From contig NZ_MWUM01000008.1 in the NCBI RefSeq assembly GCF_002028455.1, positions 151,046 to 215,045 of the forward strand: 64,000 bases of DNA, read 5' to 3'. The stretch's first letter is position 1; every line of letters begins with the position of its first letter. This DNA comes from Zoogloea sp. LCSB751 (GTDB lineage: Bacteria; Pseudomonadota; Gammaproteobacteria; Burkholderiales; Rhodocyclaceae). Of the stretch, positions 45,678 through 54,267 are shown one piece after another. Position numbers and translations under genes: made by a program. The notes under the pieces were generated by a model. The model did no database searches and was not told where the DNA came from. It worked only from the letters and a program-made list of their open reading frames with translations.

Positions 45678-46802
45678 TCACAGCTTGATGTTGTCGATGT
45701 AGGCCCGCAGCACGGAGTGGTACTGGGCATCGTCGAGGAGGAAGGAGTCGTGCCCGGCCGGACAGTCGATCTCGGCGTAGCTGACCCGCCGGTCGCTGTG
45801 CATCAGCGCATAGACGATTTCCCGGCTGCGCGACGGGGCGAAGCGCCAGTCGGTGCTGAAGGACACCACCAGGTAGTCGGCCTTGGCACGGCCGAGGGCC
45901 GCCACCAGGTCGCCGTCGTAGTCGAAGGCCGGGTCGTAGTAGTCGAGGGCCTTGGTGGTCAGCAGGTAGGTGTTGGCGTCGAAGAAGCCGGCGAACTTGT
46001 CGCCTTGGTAGCGCAGGTAGGACTCGATCTCGAATTCCACGTCGTAGCTGAACACCGGCTTGTCGTGGCGTAGCGTGCGGCCGAATTTCTGGCCCATCGC
46101 GTCGTCCGACAGGTAGGTGATGTGGCCGACCATGCGCGCCAGCGCCAGGCCGCGGGTCGGGACCACGCCATGCTCGTAGTAGTGGCCGCCGTGGAACTCC
46201 GGGTCTTTCAGGATGGCCTGGCGGGCCACCTCGTTGAAGGCGATGTTCTGCGCGGTGAGCTTGGGGGCGGAGGCGATCACCAGCGCATGGGCGACGCGCT
46301 CGGGATACTGCAGCGTCCACGACAGGGCCTGCATGCCGCCGAGGCTGCCGCCGACCACCGCGGCGAAGCGCTCGATGCCGAGCTGGTCGGCCAGACGGGC
46401 CTGGGCATCGACCCAGTCTTCGACGGTGACGAAGGGGAAGTCGGCGCCCCAGGGTTTGCCGGTGGCCAGGTTGATGCAGTTGGGACCGGAGCTGCCATAA
46501 CAGCCGCCCAGGTTGTTCACCCCGATCACGAAGAAGCGCCCGGTGTCGAGGGGCTTGCCGGGGCCGACCAGATTGTCCCACCAGCCGACGGTGCCCGTAT
46601 CGGCGTGCACGCCGGCCACATGGTGGGAGCCGGACAGCGCGTGGCAGACCAGCACCGCGTTGCTGCGTGCGGCGTTGAGGGTGCCGTAGGTCTCATAGAC
46701 CAGGTCGTACTCGGGGAGGGCTCCGCCGCTCTTGAGGGGCAGGGGCGTGCTGAAGTGGGCCGTCTGCGGCACCACGATTCCGACGGATTGTTCTTGTGTC
46801 AT
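45678..46802 (-). CDS. metX: Homoserine O-acyltransferase MetX
   Basis: The 374-residue alpha/beta-hydrolase-fold enzyme has [26 protein letters not shown], the nucleophile elbow [29 protein letters not shown] and the His in [12 protein letters not shown]. It acylates homoserine in the first step of methionine synthesis; acetyl versus succinyl donor cannot be decided by eye. A SAM-II riboswitch and terminator lie in its leader. Confidence 0.94.
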   Translation of the reverse strand: MTQEQSVGIVVPQTAHFSTPLPLKSGGALPEYDLVYETYGTLNAARSNAVLVCHALSGSHHVAGVHADTGTVGWWDNLVGPGKPLDTGRFFVIGVNNLGGCYGSSGPNCINLATGKPWGADFPFVTVEDWVDAQARLADQLGIERFAAVVGGSLGGMQALSWTLQYPERVAHALVIASAPKLTAQNIAFNEVARQAILKDPEFHGGHYYEHGVVPTRGLALARMVGHITYLSDDAMGQKFGRTLRHDKPVFSYDVEFEIESYLRYQGDKFAGFFDANTYLLTTKALDYYDPAFDYDGDLVAALGRAKADYLVVSFSTDWRFAPSRSREIVYALMHSDRRVSYAEIDCPAGHDSFLLDDAQYHSVLRAYIDNIKL

Positions 46803-46823
46803 CTCAGTTTCGTCCCGGAAACG

Positions 46824-46858
46824 AAAAACCCAGCCGGCGAACGGTCGCGGACTGGGCT
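46824..46858 (-). terminator. Rho-independent terminator in the metX leader
   Basis: On the minus strand, AGCCCAGTCC and its partner GGCTGGG form a stem closed by a run of five T. It directly follows the SAM-II aptamer and ends 22 bases before the metX ATG, the arrangement expected for SAM-dependent premature termination. Confidence 0.75.
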
Positions 46859-46861
46859 GCC

Positions 46862-46920
46862 GTCGCTTTAGCCGTACTTGTAAAGCGCCCGCAAGCTGAA
46901 GGTTTCAAATCGGCGCTGTG
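46862..46920 (-). promoter_or_regulatory. SAM-II (SAM_alpha) riboswitch
   Basis: The minus-strand leader of metX contains the SAM-II blocks in order: CGCCGATTTGAAAC, CAGCTTGCGGGCG, CTTTACAAG and GGCTAAAGCG. Pairing of CGCC with GGCG and the pseudoknot segment GGCTAAAG fit the family layout. SAM-II is best known in alphaproteobacteria, and its presence before metX is usual. It turns expression off when SAM is high. Confidence 0.85.
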
Positions 46921-46970
46921 GGGTGAAGAGTAGCGCGATGGCCGGCGGCAAGTCAAACCGGCCACCGGCC

Positions 46971-48692
46971 TTACAGCTTCTCGACCGCCTCGCGGACCCG
47001 GTCAGGATCATCGAGCTTGAGCAGGCGTTGCACCTTGGCAGTCAGGTCGGCGGCGTCGGCGCGTAGGATGGCCTGCTTGACCTCGAGGATCTGCGCCGGA
47101 TGCATCGAGAACTGGCGCAGACCCATGCCGATCAGCAGGCGGGCGCAGTCCGGATCGCCGGCCATTTCGCCGCACACCGACACCGGGATGCCGGCCTTCA
47201 CGCCGGCCTGGATGGTCTGGTGGATCAGGCGCAGCACCGCCGGGTGGAGCGGGTTGTAGAGGTGGGCGACGGCCTCGTTGCCGCGGTCGATGGCCAGCGT
47301 GTACTGGATCAGGTCGTTGGTGCCGATGGACAGGAACTGCAGGCGCCGGGTGAAGGCGCCCAGGCATAGCGCGGCGGCAGGCACTTCGATCATGCCGCCC
47401 ACCGGTACGGCCTCGTCGAACTTGATCTTGCGTTCGCGCAGCTGGGTCTTGGCCTTCTCGAGGAGGATCAGGGTTTGGTCGATCTCGTTGCTGCTGGCCA
47501 GCATCGGGATCAGGATCTTCAGCTTGCCGAAGTGGCTGGCCCGCAGCAGCGCGCGCAGCTGGGTGAGGAACATCTTCGGCTCGGCCAGGCAGTAGCGGAT
47601 CGCCCGCAGGCCGAGGGCCGGGTTGTCCTCGGGCCGTGTGGCGCCTTCGAGCTCCTTGTCGGCGCCCACGTCGAGGGTGCGCACGGTGACCGGCTTGCCG
47701 GCCATCGTCTTGACGACCGCCTTGTAGGCCTCGAACTGCTCGTCTTCGTCCGGCCAGGTGTCGCGGCTCATGAACAGGAATTCGGTGCGGAACAGCCCGA
47801 CGCCGTCGGCCTCGACGTTCCTGGCCTGGATCGCGTCGGGGGGCAGCTCGATGTTGGCGAGGATCTGTACCTCCTCGCCGTCGAGGGTGGCCGCGCGCAT
47901 CGACTTGAGGCGCTTGAGCTTGGAGCGCTCCAGCTCCACCTCGGCCTTGCGCAGGCGGTATTCCTCGAGGACCCGCTCATCCGGATCGACGATGACCACG
48001 CCGCGGGTGCCGTCGATGATGATCAGCTCGTCGTCCTTGACCACGTGGCGGATGTGGCGCAGCGCCACCACCGCCGGGATCGACAGGCTGCGGGCGACGA
48101 TGGCGGTGTGCCCGGTTGGGCCGCCCGCATCGGTGATGAAGCCGGCGACGGCGTGGTCCTTGAAACCGATGGTGTCGGTCGGCGACAGGTCGTGGGCGAC
48201 GACGATGGTGCCGAGGCCGTCCTTGCGTTTCGGCGGCAGGTGGCCCGGATGGCCGAGCAGGACCTTGACGACCCGTTCCACCACCTGCACCACGTCGGCC
48301 TTGCGCTCGCGCAGATAGGCGTCCTCGATGGCCTCGAACTGTTCGACCAGCTGTTCCATCTGCTGGACCATCGCCCATTCGGCGTTGGAGCGGCGGGTGC
48401 GGATCAGGTTGGCCGCCGCGTCCACGAGCATCGGATCCTGCAGGATCATGATGTGCATGCCGATGAAAGCGTCCACCTCGGACGGCGCGGCGCCGGTGCT
48501 GGCCGAGGCCTTCAGGCTGACCAATTCCGCCTTGACCGTGGCGACGGCGGTGAGCAGGCGCGCGACTTCGGCCTCCACGTGCTTGGGGGCGATCGTGAAA
48601 TGGGCGACTTCCAGCAGCGCGTGGGAAACCAGGTGGGCATGGCCGATGGCAATGCCTTGGGATACGGCGAGACCGTGGACGGTGAAACTCAT
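46971..48692 (-). CDS. ptsI: Phosphoenolpyruvate-protein phosphotransferase (EI, PtsI)
   Basis: The 573-residue protein has the EI N-terminal domain with the phospho-His in GGPTGHTAIVARSL, LNRFGLFRTEFLFM-type PEP site (VGLFRTEFLFMSRDTWPDE) and the C-terminal TIM-barrel region ending GTNDLIQYTLAIDRGNEAVAHLYNPLHPAVLRLI and VCGEMAGDP. It phosphorylates HPr with PEP. It forms a run with ptsH and IIA and no sugar permease, suggesting a regulatory PTS. Confidence 0.95.
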   Translation of the reverse strand: MSFTVHGLAVSQGIAIGHAHLVSHALLEVAHFTIAPKHVEAEVARLLTAVATVKAELVSLKASASTGAAPSEVDAFIGMHIMILQDPMLVDAAANLIRTRRSNAEWAMVQQMEQLVEQFEAIEDAYLRERKADVVQVVERVVKVLLGHPGHLPPKRKDGLGTIVVAHDLSPTDTIGFKDHAVAGFITDAGGPTGHTAIVARSLSIPAVVALRHIRHVVKDDELIIIDGTRGVVIVDPDERVLEEYRLRKAEVELERSKLKRLKSMRAATLDGEEVQILANIELPPDAIQARNVEADGVGLFRTEFLFMSRDTWPDEDEQFEAYKAVVKTMAGKPVTVRTLDVGADKELEGATRPEDNPALGLRAIRYCLAEPKMFLTQLRALLRASHFGKLKILIPMLASSNEIDQTLILLEKAKTQLRERKIKFDEAVPVGGMIEVPAAALCLGAFTRRLQFLSIGTNDLIQYTLAIDRGNEAVAHLYNPLHPAVLRLIHQTIQAGVKAGIPVSVCGEMAGDPDCARLLIGMGLRQFSMHPAQILEVKQAILRADAADLTAKVQRLLKLDDPDRVREAVEKL

Positions 48693-48756
48693 GGTCGCAC
48701 CCGTGCGGCAGACTGAGGGCTTACCGGACGGGTGCGTAAGAGGAGGGGACGGCGCG

Positions 48757-49026
48757 TCATTCGCCTTCCCCGAACTTGTCGGCGATGAGGCCGACGAGGG
48801 CGGCCATGGCCTGGTCGGCATCGCGGCCGTTGATGTCGATGGTGATCGTGCTGCCTTTTGCCGCGGCCAGCATCATGACCCCCATGATGCTCTTGGCGTT
48901 GACCCGCTTGCCGTTGCGTTCGAGCCAGACATCGCTTTCATAGGCGCTCGCGGTCTGGGTCAGTTTGGCCGAGGCACGGGCATGCAGCCCCAGCTTGTTG
49001 ATGATTTCGGCTTCCTGGCGTGGCAT
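48757..49026 (-). CDS. ptsH: Phosphocarrier protein HPr
   Basis: The 89-residue protein has LGLHARASAKLTQTASAYESDVWL with the phospho-His at position 15 and the regulatory-Ser region AKSIMGVMMLAAAKGSTI (Ser46-type), a full HPr. The Ser suggests an HPr kinase may act on it. It lies between ptsI and the IIA gene in the same direction. Confidence 0.95.
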   Translation of the reverse strand: MPRQEAEIINKLGLHARASAKLTQTASAYESDVWLERNGKRVNAKSIMGVMMLAAAKGSTITIDINGRDADQAMAALVGLIADKFGEGE

Positions 49027-49079
49027 GTCTTTGTTCTTCCTCGATGTGGTTGTGGGCTCTTGTTGTTGTAATGGGGCCT

Positions 49080-49463
49080 TTATTTCATATGCACGACGCC
49101 TTCGCAGGCGCCGGCCACGGCTTTCTTGACCAGCACTTCCATGTTGCGTTCCCGGTAAGTGATGGTCCTCAGCAGCATGGGCAGGTTCACGCCGGCCACG
49201 CCTTCGATGCGGCCGGGCTCGAGGAGCTTGGCTGCAGTGTTGGCGGGCGTGGCGCCGAGCATGTCGGTCAGGATCAATACCCCGTCCCCGCTATCGACCA
49301 TGTTCAGCAGGCGTCGGGCAAGGGGCAGGACGTCAAGAGGATCATCCTGTCCGGATACGCCGAGTTGCAGCAGCTGGGGCGGACGGCGGTTCATGACATG
49401 GCACGTGCACTGGATGAGGGCTTCACCCAGGCTGCCATGGGTAATGAGGAAAATTCCGATCAT
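49080..49463 (-). CDS. PTS EIIA-Man-type protein
   Basis: The 127-residue protein begins MIGIFLITHGSLGEALIQC with phospho-His9, then LLNMVDSGDGVLILTDMLGATPANTAAKLL, the mannose/fructose-superfamily IIA fold. It accepts phosphate from HPr. No IIB/IIC/IID gene follows, so in betaproteobacteria this set probably acts in nitrogen/carbon signalling. Confidence 0.93.
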   Translation of the reverse strand: MIGIFLITHGSLGEALIQCTCHVMNRRPPQLLQLGVSGQDDPLDVLPLARRLLNMVDSGDGVLILTDMLGATPANTAAKLLEPGRIEGVAGVNLPMLLRTITYRERNMEVLVKKAVAGACEGVVHMK

Positions 49464-49543
49464 TCAGGCCATTCTATCCGAAGGGGCCCGAGGGGCAAGC
49501 CGCAATCCGGCCGGATGCTGCGTCAGATCAAAGAAGTTGTGTC

Positions 49544-50596
49544 TCAGTCGACGATCTTGGCGGCTTTGATCTTGTCGCCGTACTGCAGGCGATCGTTGAG
49601 GGCGCGGGTGACCTCGATCTGGCCATCGGCACTCACCCGCAGCGCGTGATCGATGCCGAAGCGCCTGGCGTATTCGCGCCAACGCTCGCCGCCCAGATAG
49701 ACCGGTTTGCTGGCCGCATCGGACAGCGTGCCGGCGTTGGCGCGCGGGGTGATCAGGATGGTGACGGCCTGGGTGCCCCGTGCCGGCATGCCGGTACGCG
49801 GATCGAGCAGATGGCAGTAGCGCACGCCGTCCAGCTCGAAGAAGCGCTGGTAGTCGCCGGAGGTGCCGATAGCTTCGCCGTCGCGCAGTGGCAGGGAGGC
49901 CAGCGGACGCGGTTCGCGGGGGTGCTGGATGCCGACCCGCCAGGGCTGGTCGCCCTTGCTGCCGAGGGCCAGCACGTTGCCGCCGATGTTGATGAGGGCG
50001 TTGCTCACGCCATGGGCGCGCAGGATCGCAGCCGCCCGATCGAGGGCGTAACCCTTGCCGTAGCCGCCCAGGTCGAGCTGGACGGCCCGGTTGCGGCTGC
50101 TGACCTTGTCGCCGACGATACTCAGGTCGGCCATCTGCGGGTGGGCCTTGGTGATGGCGGCCAGCTTGGCCGGGTCGGGGTGAGTCGGCACGAAGGTGTC
50201 GGTGTGGAAGCCCCACAGGGCGATCAGCTCGCCGAGGGCCGGGTCGAACAGCTCGTCACCGGTGGCGGCGATGGCCTTGGCGTCGCTGAGCATGGCCGCT
50301 AGCTCGGGCGACACCGGAATGTCCTGCTGGCCGGCGGCGATGGCGCTGTTGAGAGCGGTGAGTTCGGATGGTTCCCAGGCGTGGTAGGTCCGGTGCAGAC
50401 GGTCGAACTCGCGCAGCACCTCGCTCACCGCTGCGCGGGAGTGTTCCTCGGAGGCGTCCCAGGTGAGGACTTCAACGCGGGTACCGAAGACGTAGGATTC
50501 CTGCTGATGGATGCGCTCCCGGCTGCAGCCGGCCAGCAGGCCGGCCGCGCAGGCTACCGAGGCCAGCCAGCCGGCGAGGCGCCGCTTCAGGCGCAT
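49544..50596 (-). CDS. apbE: FAD:protein FMN transferase ApbE
   Basis: The 350-residue lipoprotein has a signal peptide and lipobox (LLAGC), then ESYVFGTRVEVLTW, LDLGGYGKGYALDRAAAILRAHGVSNALINIGGNVLALG (the ApbE flavin/metal site) and a late HLLDPRTGMPARG. It links FMN covalently to proteins such as NqrB/C and RnfG/D. It overlaps gshB by 10 bases. Confidence 0.94.
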   Translation of the reverse strand: MRLKRRLAGWLASVACAAGLLAGCSRERIHQQESYVFGTRVEVLTWDASEEHSRAAVSEVLREFDRLHRTYHAWEPSELTALNSAIAAGQQDIPVSPELAAMLSDAKAIAATGDELFDPALGELIALWGFHTDTFVPTHPDPAKLAAITKAHPQMADLSIVGDKVSSRNRAVQLDLGGYGKGYALDRAAAILRAHGVSNALINIGGNVLALGSKGDQPWRVGIQHPREPRPLASLPLRDGEAIGTSGDYQRFFELDGVRYCHLLDPRTGMPARGTQAVTILITPRANAGTLSDAASKPVYLGGERWREYARRFGIDHALRVSADGQIEVTRALNDRLQYGDKIKAAKIVD

Positions 50597-51528
50597 GCGG
50601 CCTCCAGGGCGTCGATGACCGCGCCGGGCACGTCGAAGCCCATCTGGGCGGTGATCTCGACCATGCAGGTGGGGCTGGTGACGTTGATCTCGGTGAGGCG
50701 GTCGCCGATCACGTCGAGGCCGACGATGAGCAGGCCGCGGGCCCACAGGATGGGGGCCAGGTATTCGGCGATCGCGCGTTCGCCGTCGGTCAGCGGCATG
50801 GCCACGCCGCGCCCGCCGGCGGCCAGGTTGCCGCGGGTCTCGCCGGCCTTGGGGATGCGGGCGAGGGAGTAGGGGATGACCTTGCCGCCGATGATCAGAA
50901 CCCGCTTGTCGCCCCCGGAGATGGCCGGCAGATAGGCTTGGGCCATGATCGTGCGGTGCTCTTCCTGGGTGAGGGTCTCAATGATCACGTTGCGGTTGGG
51001 GTCGTCGGCGCGGACGCGGAAGATCTGGCTGCCGCCCATGCCGTCGAGGGGCTTGAGGATGGTGTCGCCGTGGGCGTCGATGAAGGCATTGACGTCGTCA
51101 GCGGCGCGGGCCACGCGGGTCGGCGGGATGAACTGCGGAAATTCGAGGATCGCCAGCTTCTCGGAGTGGTCGCGGATCGACGCCGGGTTGTTGAAGATCC
51201 GCGCACCGGCCTTGGCGGCGCTTTCCAGCAGCCAGGTGGCGGTTACATATTCGAAATCGAAGGGCGGGTCCTGGCGCATCAGCACTGCGTCGTAGGCGGT
51301 GAGGGGCAGGCTTTCTTCGGTGCCCGCCACGTACCAGGCTTCGTCGTCGTCGGTCAGCGTCAGGGGGAGCGCGCGGGCGCTGACGGTGCCGGCTTCCCAC
51401 ACCAGATGTTCGCGCTGGATGGCGTAGACCTGGTGGCCACGGCGGGCGGCGGCCCGCATCATGGCGATGCTGGAGTCCTTGTAGGCCTTGAGTTTGTCGA
51501 GGGGGTCGAGGATGAAGGCGAATTTCAT
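50587..51528 (-). CDS. gshB: Glutathione synthetase GshB
   Basis: The 313-residue ATP-grasp enzyme has LMRQDPPFDFEYVTATWLLE, NNPASIRDHSEKL, LKPLDGMGGSQIFR, LPAISGGDKRVLIIGGKVIPYSLARIPK and DVIGDRLTEINVTSPT, the complete GshB pattern. It adds glycine to gamma-glutamylcysteine. It follows gshA by about 40 bases. Confidence 0.96.
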   Translation of the reverse strand: MKFAFILDPLDKLKAYKDSSIAMMRAAARRGHQVYAIQREHLVWEAGTVSARALPLTLTDDDEAWYVAGTEESLPLTAYDAVLMRQDPPFDFEYVTATWLLESAAKAGARIFNNPASIRDHSEKLAILEFPQFIPPTRVARAADDVNAFIDAHGDTILKPLDGMGGSQIFRVRADDPNRNVIIETLTQEEHRTIMAQAYLPAISGGDKRVLIIGGKVIPYSLARIPKAGETRGNLAAGGRGVAMPLTDGERAIAEYLAPILWARGLLIVGLDVIGDRLTEINVTSPTCMVEITAQMGFDVPGAVIDALEAACA

Positions 51529-51567
51529 GGTCGTGTCGGTAGTAACGGGTCAGTGGGGGCTTGGTGG

Positions 51568-52866
51568 TCAGGCCGCCTCCTCGGTGAAGAGTGCCGGTTC
51601 GGTGGCCTCGATCTCGAGGGCTGCCGCCAGCAGGGCCAGGCGGGCCACCACGCCGTAGGCGTAGAAGCGGTTCGGCGGCGCATCCGGGCCCTGGGTACAG
51701 TCGGGCAGGCTGCACGGGGCCTCGAAGGCCAGTGGCTCGAAGTGCATGCCCGGGGCGTTGAGGTTTTCGTCGCGGCCGCGTTGGGTGTGCACCCGGTAGA
51801 AACCACCCACCACATAGTGATCCATCATGTAGACCACCGGCTCGGCGACGGCGTTATGGACAGTTTCGAAGGTGGGCACGCCTTCCTGGATGATCACGTC
51901 GTGGACTTCCAGGCCTTCCTTGACGACGCTCATCTTGTTGCGCTGCTTGCGGTTGAGGCCGATCAGCTCGGCCGCGTCCTTGACCGTCATGACGCCCATG
52001 CCGTAGGTGCCGGCGTCGGCCTTGACGATCACGAAGGGCTCCTCGCCGATTTCGTATTCCTTGTACTTGGCGCGGATGCCGTGGAGCATCGTGGCGACCT
52101 TGTCGGCGAGTTCCTGCTCGCCGCTGCGGGCTTGGAAGTCCAGTCCGCTGCAGCTGTCCCAGGCCGGGTTGATGCGCCACGGGTCGATGCCGATGGCCGC
52201 GCCGAAATCCTGGGCCACGCGGTCGTAGGCGGCGGCGTGCCTGGACTTGCGGCGGGCGTGCCAGCCAGCATGCAGCGGCGGGATCACCCACTGGTCGTGC
52301 AGGTTTTCCAACTGGGAGGGAACGCCGGCGGACAGGTCGTTGTTGAGCAACACCGCACAGGGGTCGAAGTTCTTCAGGCCGAGGCGGCGGCCGTGGCGCT
52401 CCAGGGGTTCGAGCGTGAGGCTGGCGCCGTTGGCCAGCTCGACCACGGTCGGCTCGGTGATCTCCGGCAGCAGGCTGCCGAGACGCACCTCCAGGCCGGT
52501 GAGGCGCAGGATGGACACCAGCCTGGCGACGTTCTGCAGGTAGAACCGGTTGCGGGTGTGGTTCTCGGGGATCAGCAGGATCGACTGGGCGCCGACGCAG
52601 ATGCGTTCGATGGCGGCCTGGGCGGCCTGCACGCAGAGCGGCATGAAGGCGTCGTTGAGATTGTTGAAACCACCGGGAAACAGGTTGAGATCCACCGGGG
52701 CGAGCTTGAAGCCCGAGTTGCGCAGGTCGGTGGAGCCGTAGAAGGGTGGCAGGTGCTCCTGCCATTGGGTGCGCATCCAGCGCTCGATGGCACAGGCGTT
52801 GTCGAGTAAGTGCCGTTCCAGCTCCAGCAGGGGGCCGGTGAGCGCGGTGGTGAGATGGGGAACCAT
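51568..52866 (-). CDS. gshA: Glutamate-cysteine ligase GshA (proteobacterial type)
   Basis: The 432-residue protein has NSGFKLAPVDLNLFPGGFNNL, LLIPENHTRNRFYLQNVARL, the DPWRINPAWDSCSGLDFQARSG stretch and VKADAGTYGMGVMTV, signatures of the betaproteobacterial/Acidithiobacillus-type gamma-glutamylcysteine synthetase. Start at 52866 (MVPHLTTALTGPLLELERHL) is a family-like opening. It makes gamma-glutamylcysteine before GshB. Confidence 0.9.
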   Translation of the reverse strand: MVPHLTTALTGPLLELERHLLDNACAIERWMRTQWQEHLPPFYGSTDLRNSGFKLAPVDLNLFPGGFNNLNDAFMPLCVQAAQAAIERICVGAQSILLIPENHTRNRFYLQNVARLVSILRLTGLEVRLGSLLPEITEPTVVELANGASLTLEPLERHGRRLGLKNFDPCAVLLNNDLSAGVPSQLENLHDQWVIPPLHAGWHARRKSRHAAAYDRVAQDFGAAIGIDPWRINPAWDSCSGLDFQARSGEQELADKVATMLHGIRAKYKEYEIGEEPFVIVKADAGTYGMGVMTVKDAAELIGLNRKQRNKMSVVKEGLEVHDVIIQEGVPTFETVHNAVAEPVVYMMDHYVVGGFYRVHTQRGRDENLNAPGMHFEPLAFEAPCSLPDCTQGPDAPPNRFYAYGVVARLALLAAALEIEATEPALFTEEAA

Positions 52867-52964
52867 GGGGCCTCGCGGACTGTTCTCAGGTGGGCGATGC
52901 GTCGGGGGTCCGACGGATGCGCGTGCGTCGTCGACCTGCGTGGCCCGTATTTGTTCGCCGGATG

Positions 52965-54260
52965 TTACACCATCGACTCCGGTGGCCCCGGCAGGGGGGC
53001 CTCGGCTGTGGGTGGCAGGAAGGCCCGGAAACAGTCGGGCAGCGGTGCATTTTCCAGGCTGCGCTGGGAGAACAGGTAGCGCCCGTCGCAGACGAAGCCC
53101 AGGTCGGCCCAGTCCACCCCGTTGAGGGCGTCGCGGAAGGCGGCCAGGTCGGCATCGCGACGCAGCGGAAAGACGCCGAGGATCGCCCCGTCGAAGTTGT
53201 TGCAGGGATGCAGGAAGAACGGGTTCGGCTGGCGCGTCTTGGTGTTTACATAGACCCGCGGTGCGTCGGTCTGCGGATAGCCGCGCCCCCATTGCCACCA
53301 GTTGTTTTCGTCGAAGGGGCGGATACGCCGGGCGAGCAGGCGGTCCCGGTGCGGCAGCAGGGCGCTTGGCGCGTCGGCGCCGGGTTCGCACCAGATCATG
53401 CGACGGGTCTCGCCGCTGCGGGCGGTGCGGGAGCTGACGCAGTCCCGCGTGCCGGCCGTGTCGCTGACGTAGATGTCGTCGGCCCCGGAGACCGCGCCGA
53501 CCTTCACGCTGGCCACGTCGGCCAGGCTGAGGGGGTATTCGCCGCGGGAGAACAGCAGGTGGCCGGCGCATTCGAAGAAGTGGCGGGCCTGCCAGGGCGG
53601 CTGTTCGAGGCTGCGGGCGAGGTCGTCGCCCTGGCCGATCTGTGCCCAGGCGGTGCGGCGCGACAGGTTGCCGAGCTCGTAGCGCCAGATCAGGCAGTTG
53701 GGTACCGCGCCGGAAAACACCCGTGCGTCGCCCAGGTCGATGGCGTGGGTGATGGTGCCGTGCTCGAACAGCCAGCGGTTGAGCGGGCGGGCGCTGGTGG
53801 CCTTGAGGAAGTCGCGCGGGGTGATGAAGATCAGCTCGCCGCCCGGCTGCAGGTGGCGCAGGCACTTCTCGATGAAGAACAGGTAGAGGTTGCTGCGTCC
53901 GTCGAGGCCGTCCTGGCGCAGCAGGGTCCGCGTGTCCCGGCCGATATCCTGGTAGCGCACATAGGGCGGGTTGCCGATCACGGTTTCGAACTTCTCGCTC
54001 TCCGGATAGGCGAAGAAGTCCTCGTTGCGCGCATTGGGCGGACACTGGCGGGGGTCGAACTCGATGCCCACCGCGTTGTGCAGGTGGCGCAGGAAGGCGC
54101 CGTCGCCGCAGGAGGGCTCGAGCACGCGGCCGGCGTTCTGGCGCAGGCGCAGCATGGAGCGCACGACCTTTTCGGGCGTGAACACCTGGCCGAGAGCCTC
54201 GGGGGTCGGCAGGTCGGCGGCGGTCGGAGTCAGGGGCTTGGGGCCGGGCTTGGCGGGCAC
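52965..54260 (-). CDS. Orphan N6-adenine DNA methyltransferase (TaqI-like)
   Basis: The 431-residue protein has LGQVFTPEKVVRSML, VLEPSCGDGAFLRHL (SAM motif I) and catalytic VIGNPPYVRY (NPPY), the gamma/TaqI-like order, with a C-terminal target-recognition-type region (WWQWGRGYPQTD; RVYVNTKTRQPNPFFLHPCNNFDGAILGVFPL). No restriction endonuclease gene is adjacent, so it is solitary or an rRNA/DNA modification enzyme. It sits between gshA and hemW, eight bases from the hemW stop. Confidence 0.82.
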   Translation of the reverse strand: MPAKPGPKPLTPTAADLPTPEALGQVFTPEKVVRSMLRLRQNAGRVLEPSCGDGAFLRHLHNAVGIEFDPRQCPPNARNEDFFAYPESEKFETVIGNPPYVRYQDIGRDTRTLLRQDGLDGRSNLYLFFIEKCLRHLQPGGELIFITPRDFLKATSARPLNRWLFEHGTITHAIDLGDARVFSGAVPNCLIWRYELGNLSRRTAWAQIGQGDDLARSLEQPPWQARHFFECAGHLLFSRGEYPLSLADVASVKVGAVSGADDIYVSDTAGTRDCVSSRTARSGETRRMIWCEPGADAPSALLPHRDRLLARRIRPFDENNWWQWGRGYPQTDAPRVYVNTKTRQPNPFFLHPCNNFDGAILGVFPLRRDADLAAFRDALNGVDWADLGFVCDGRYLFSQRSLENAPLPDCFRAFLPPTAEAPLPGPPESMV

Positions 54261-54267
54261 GGGCGGC

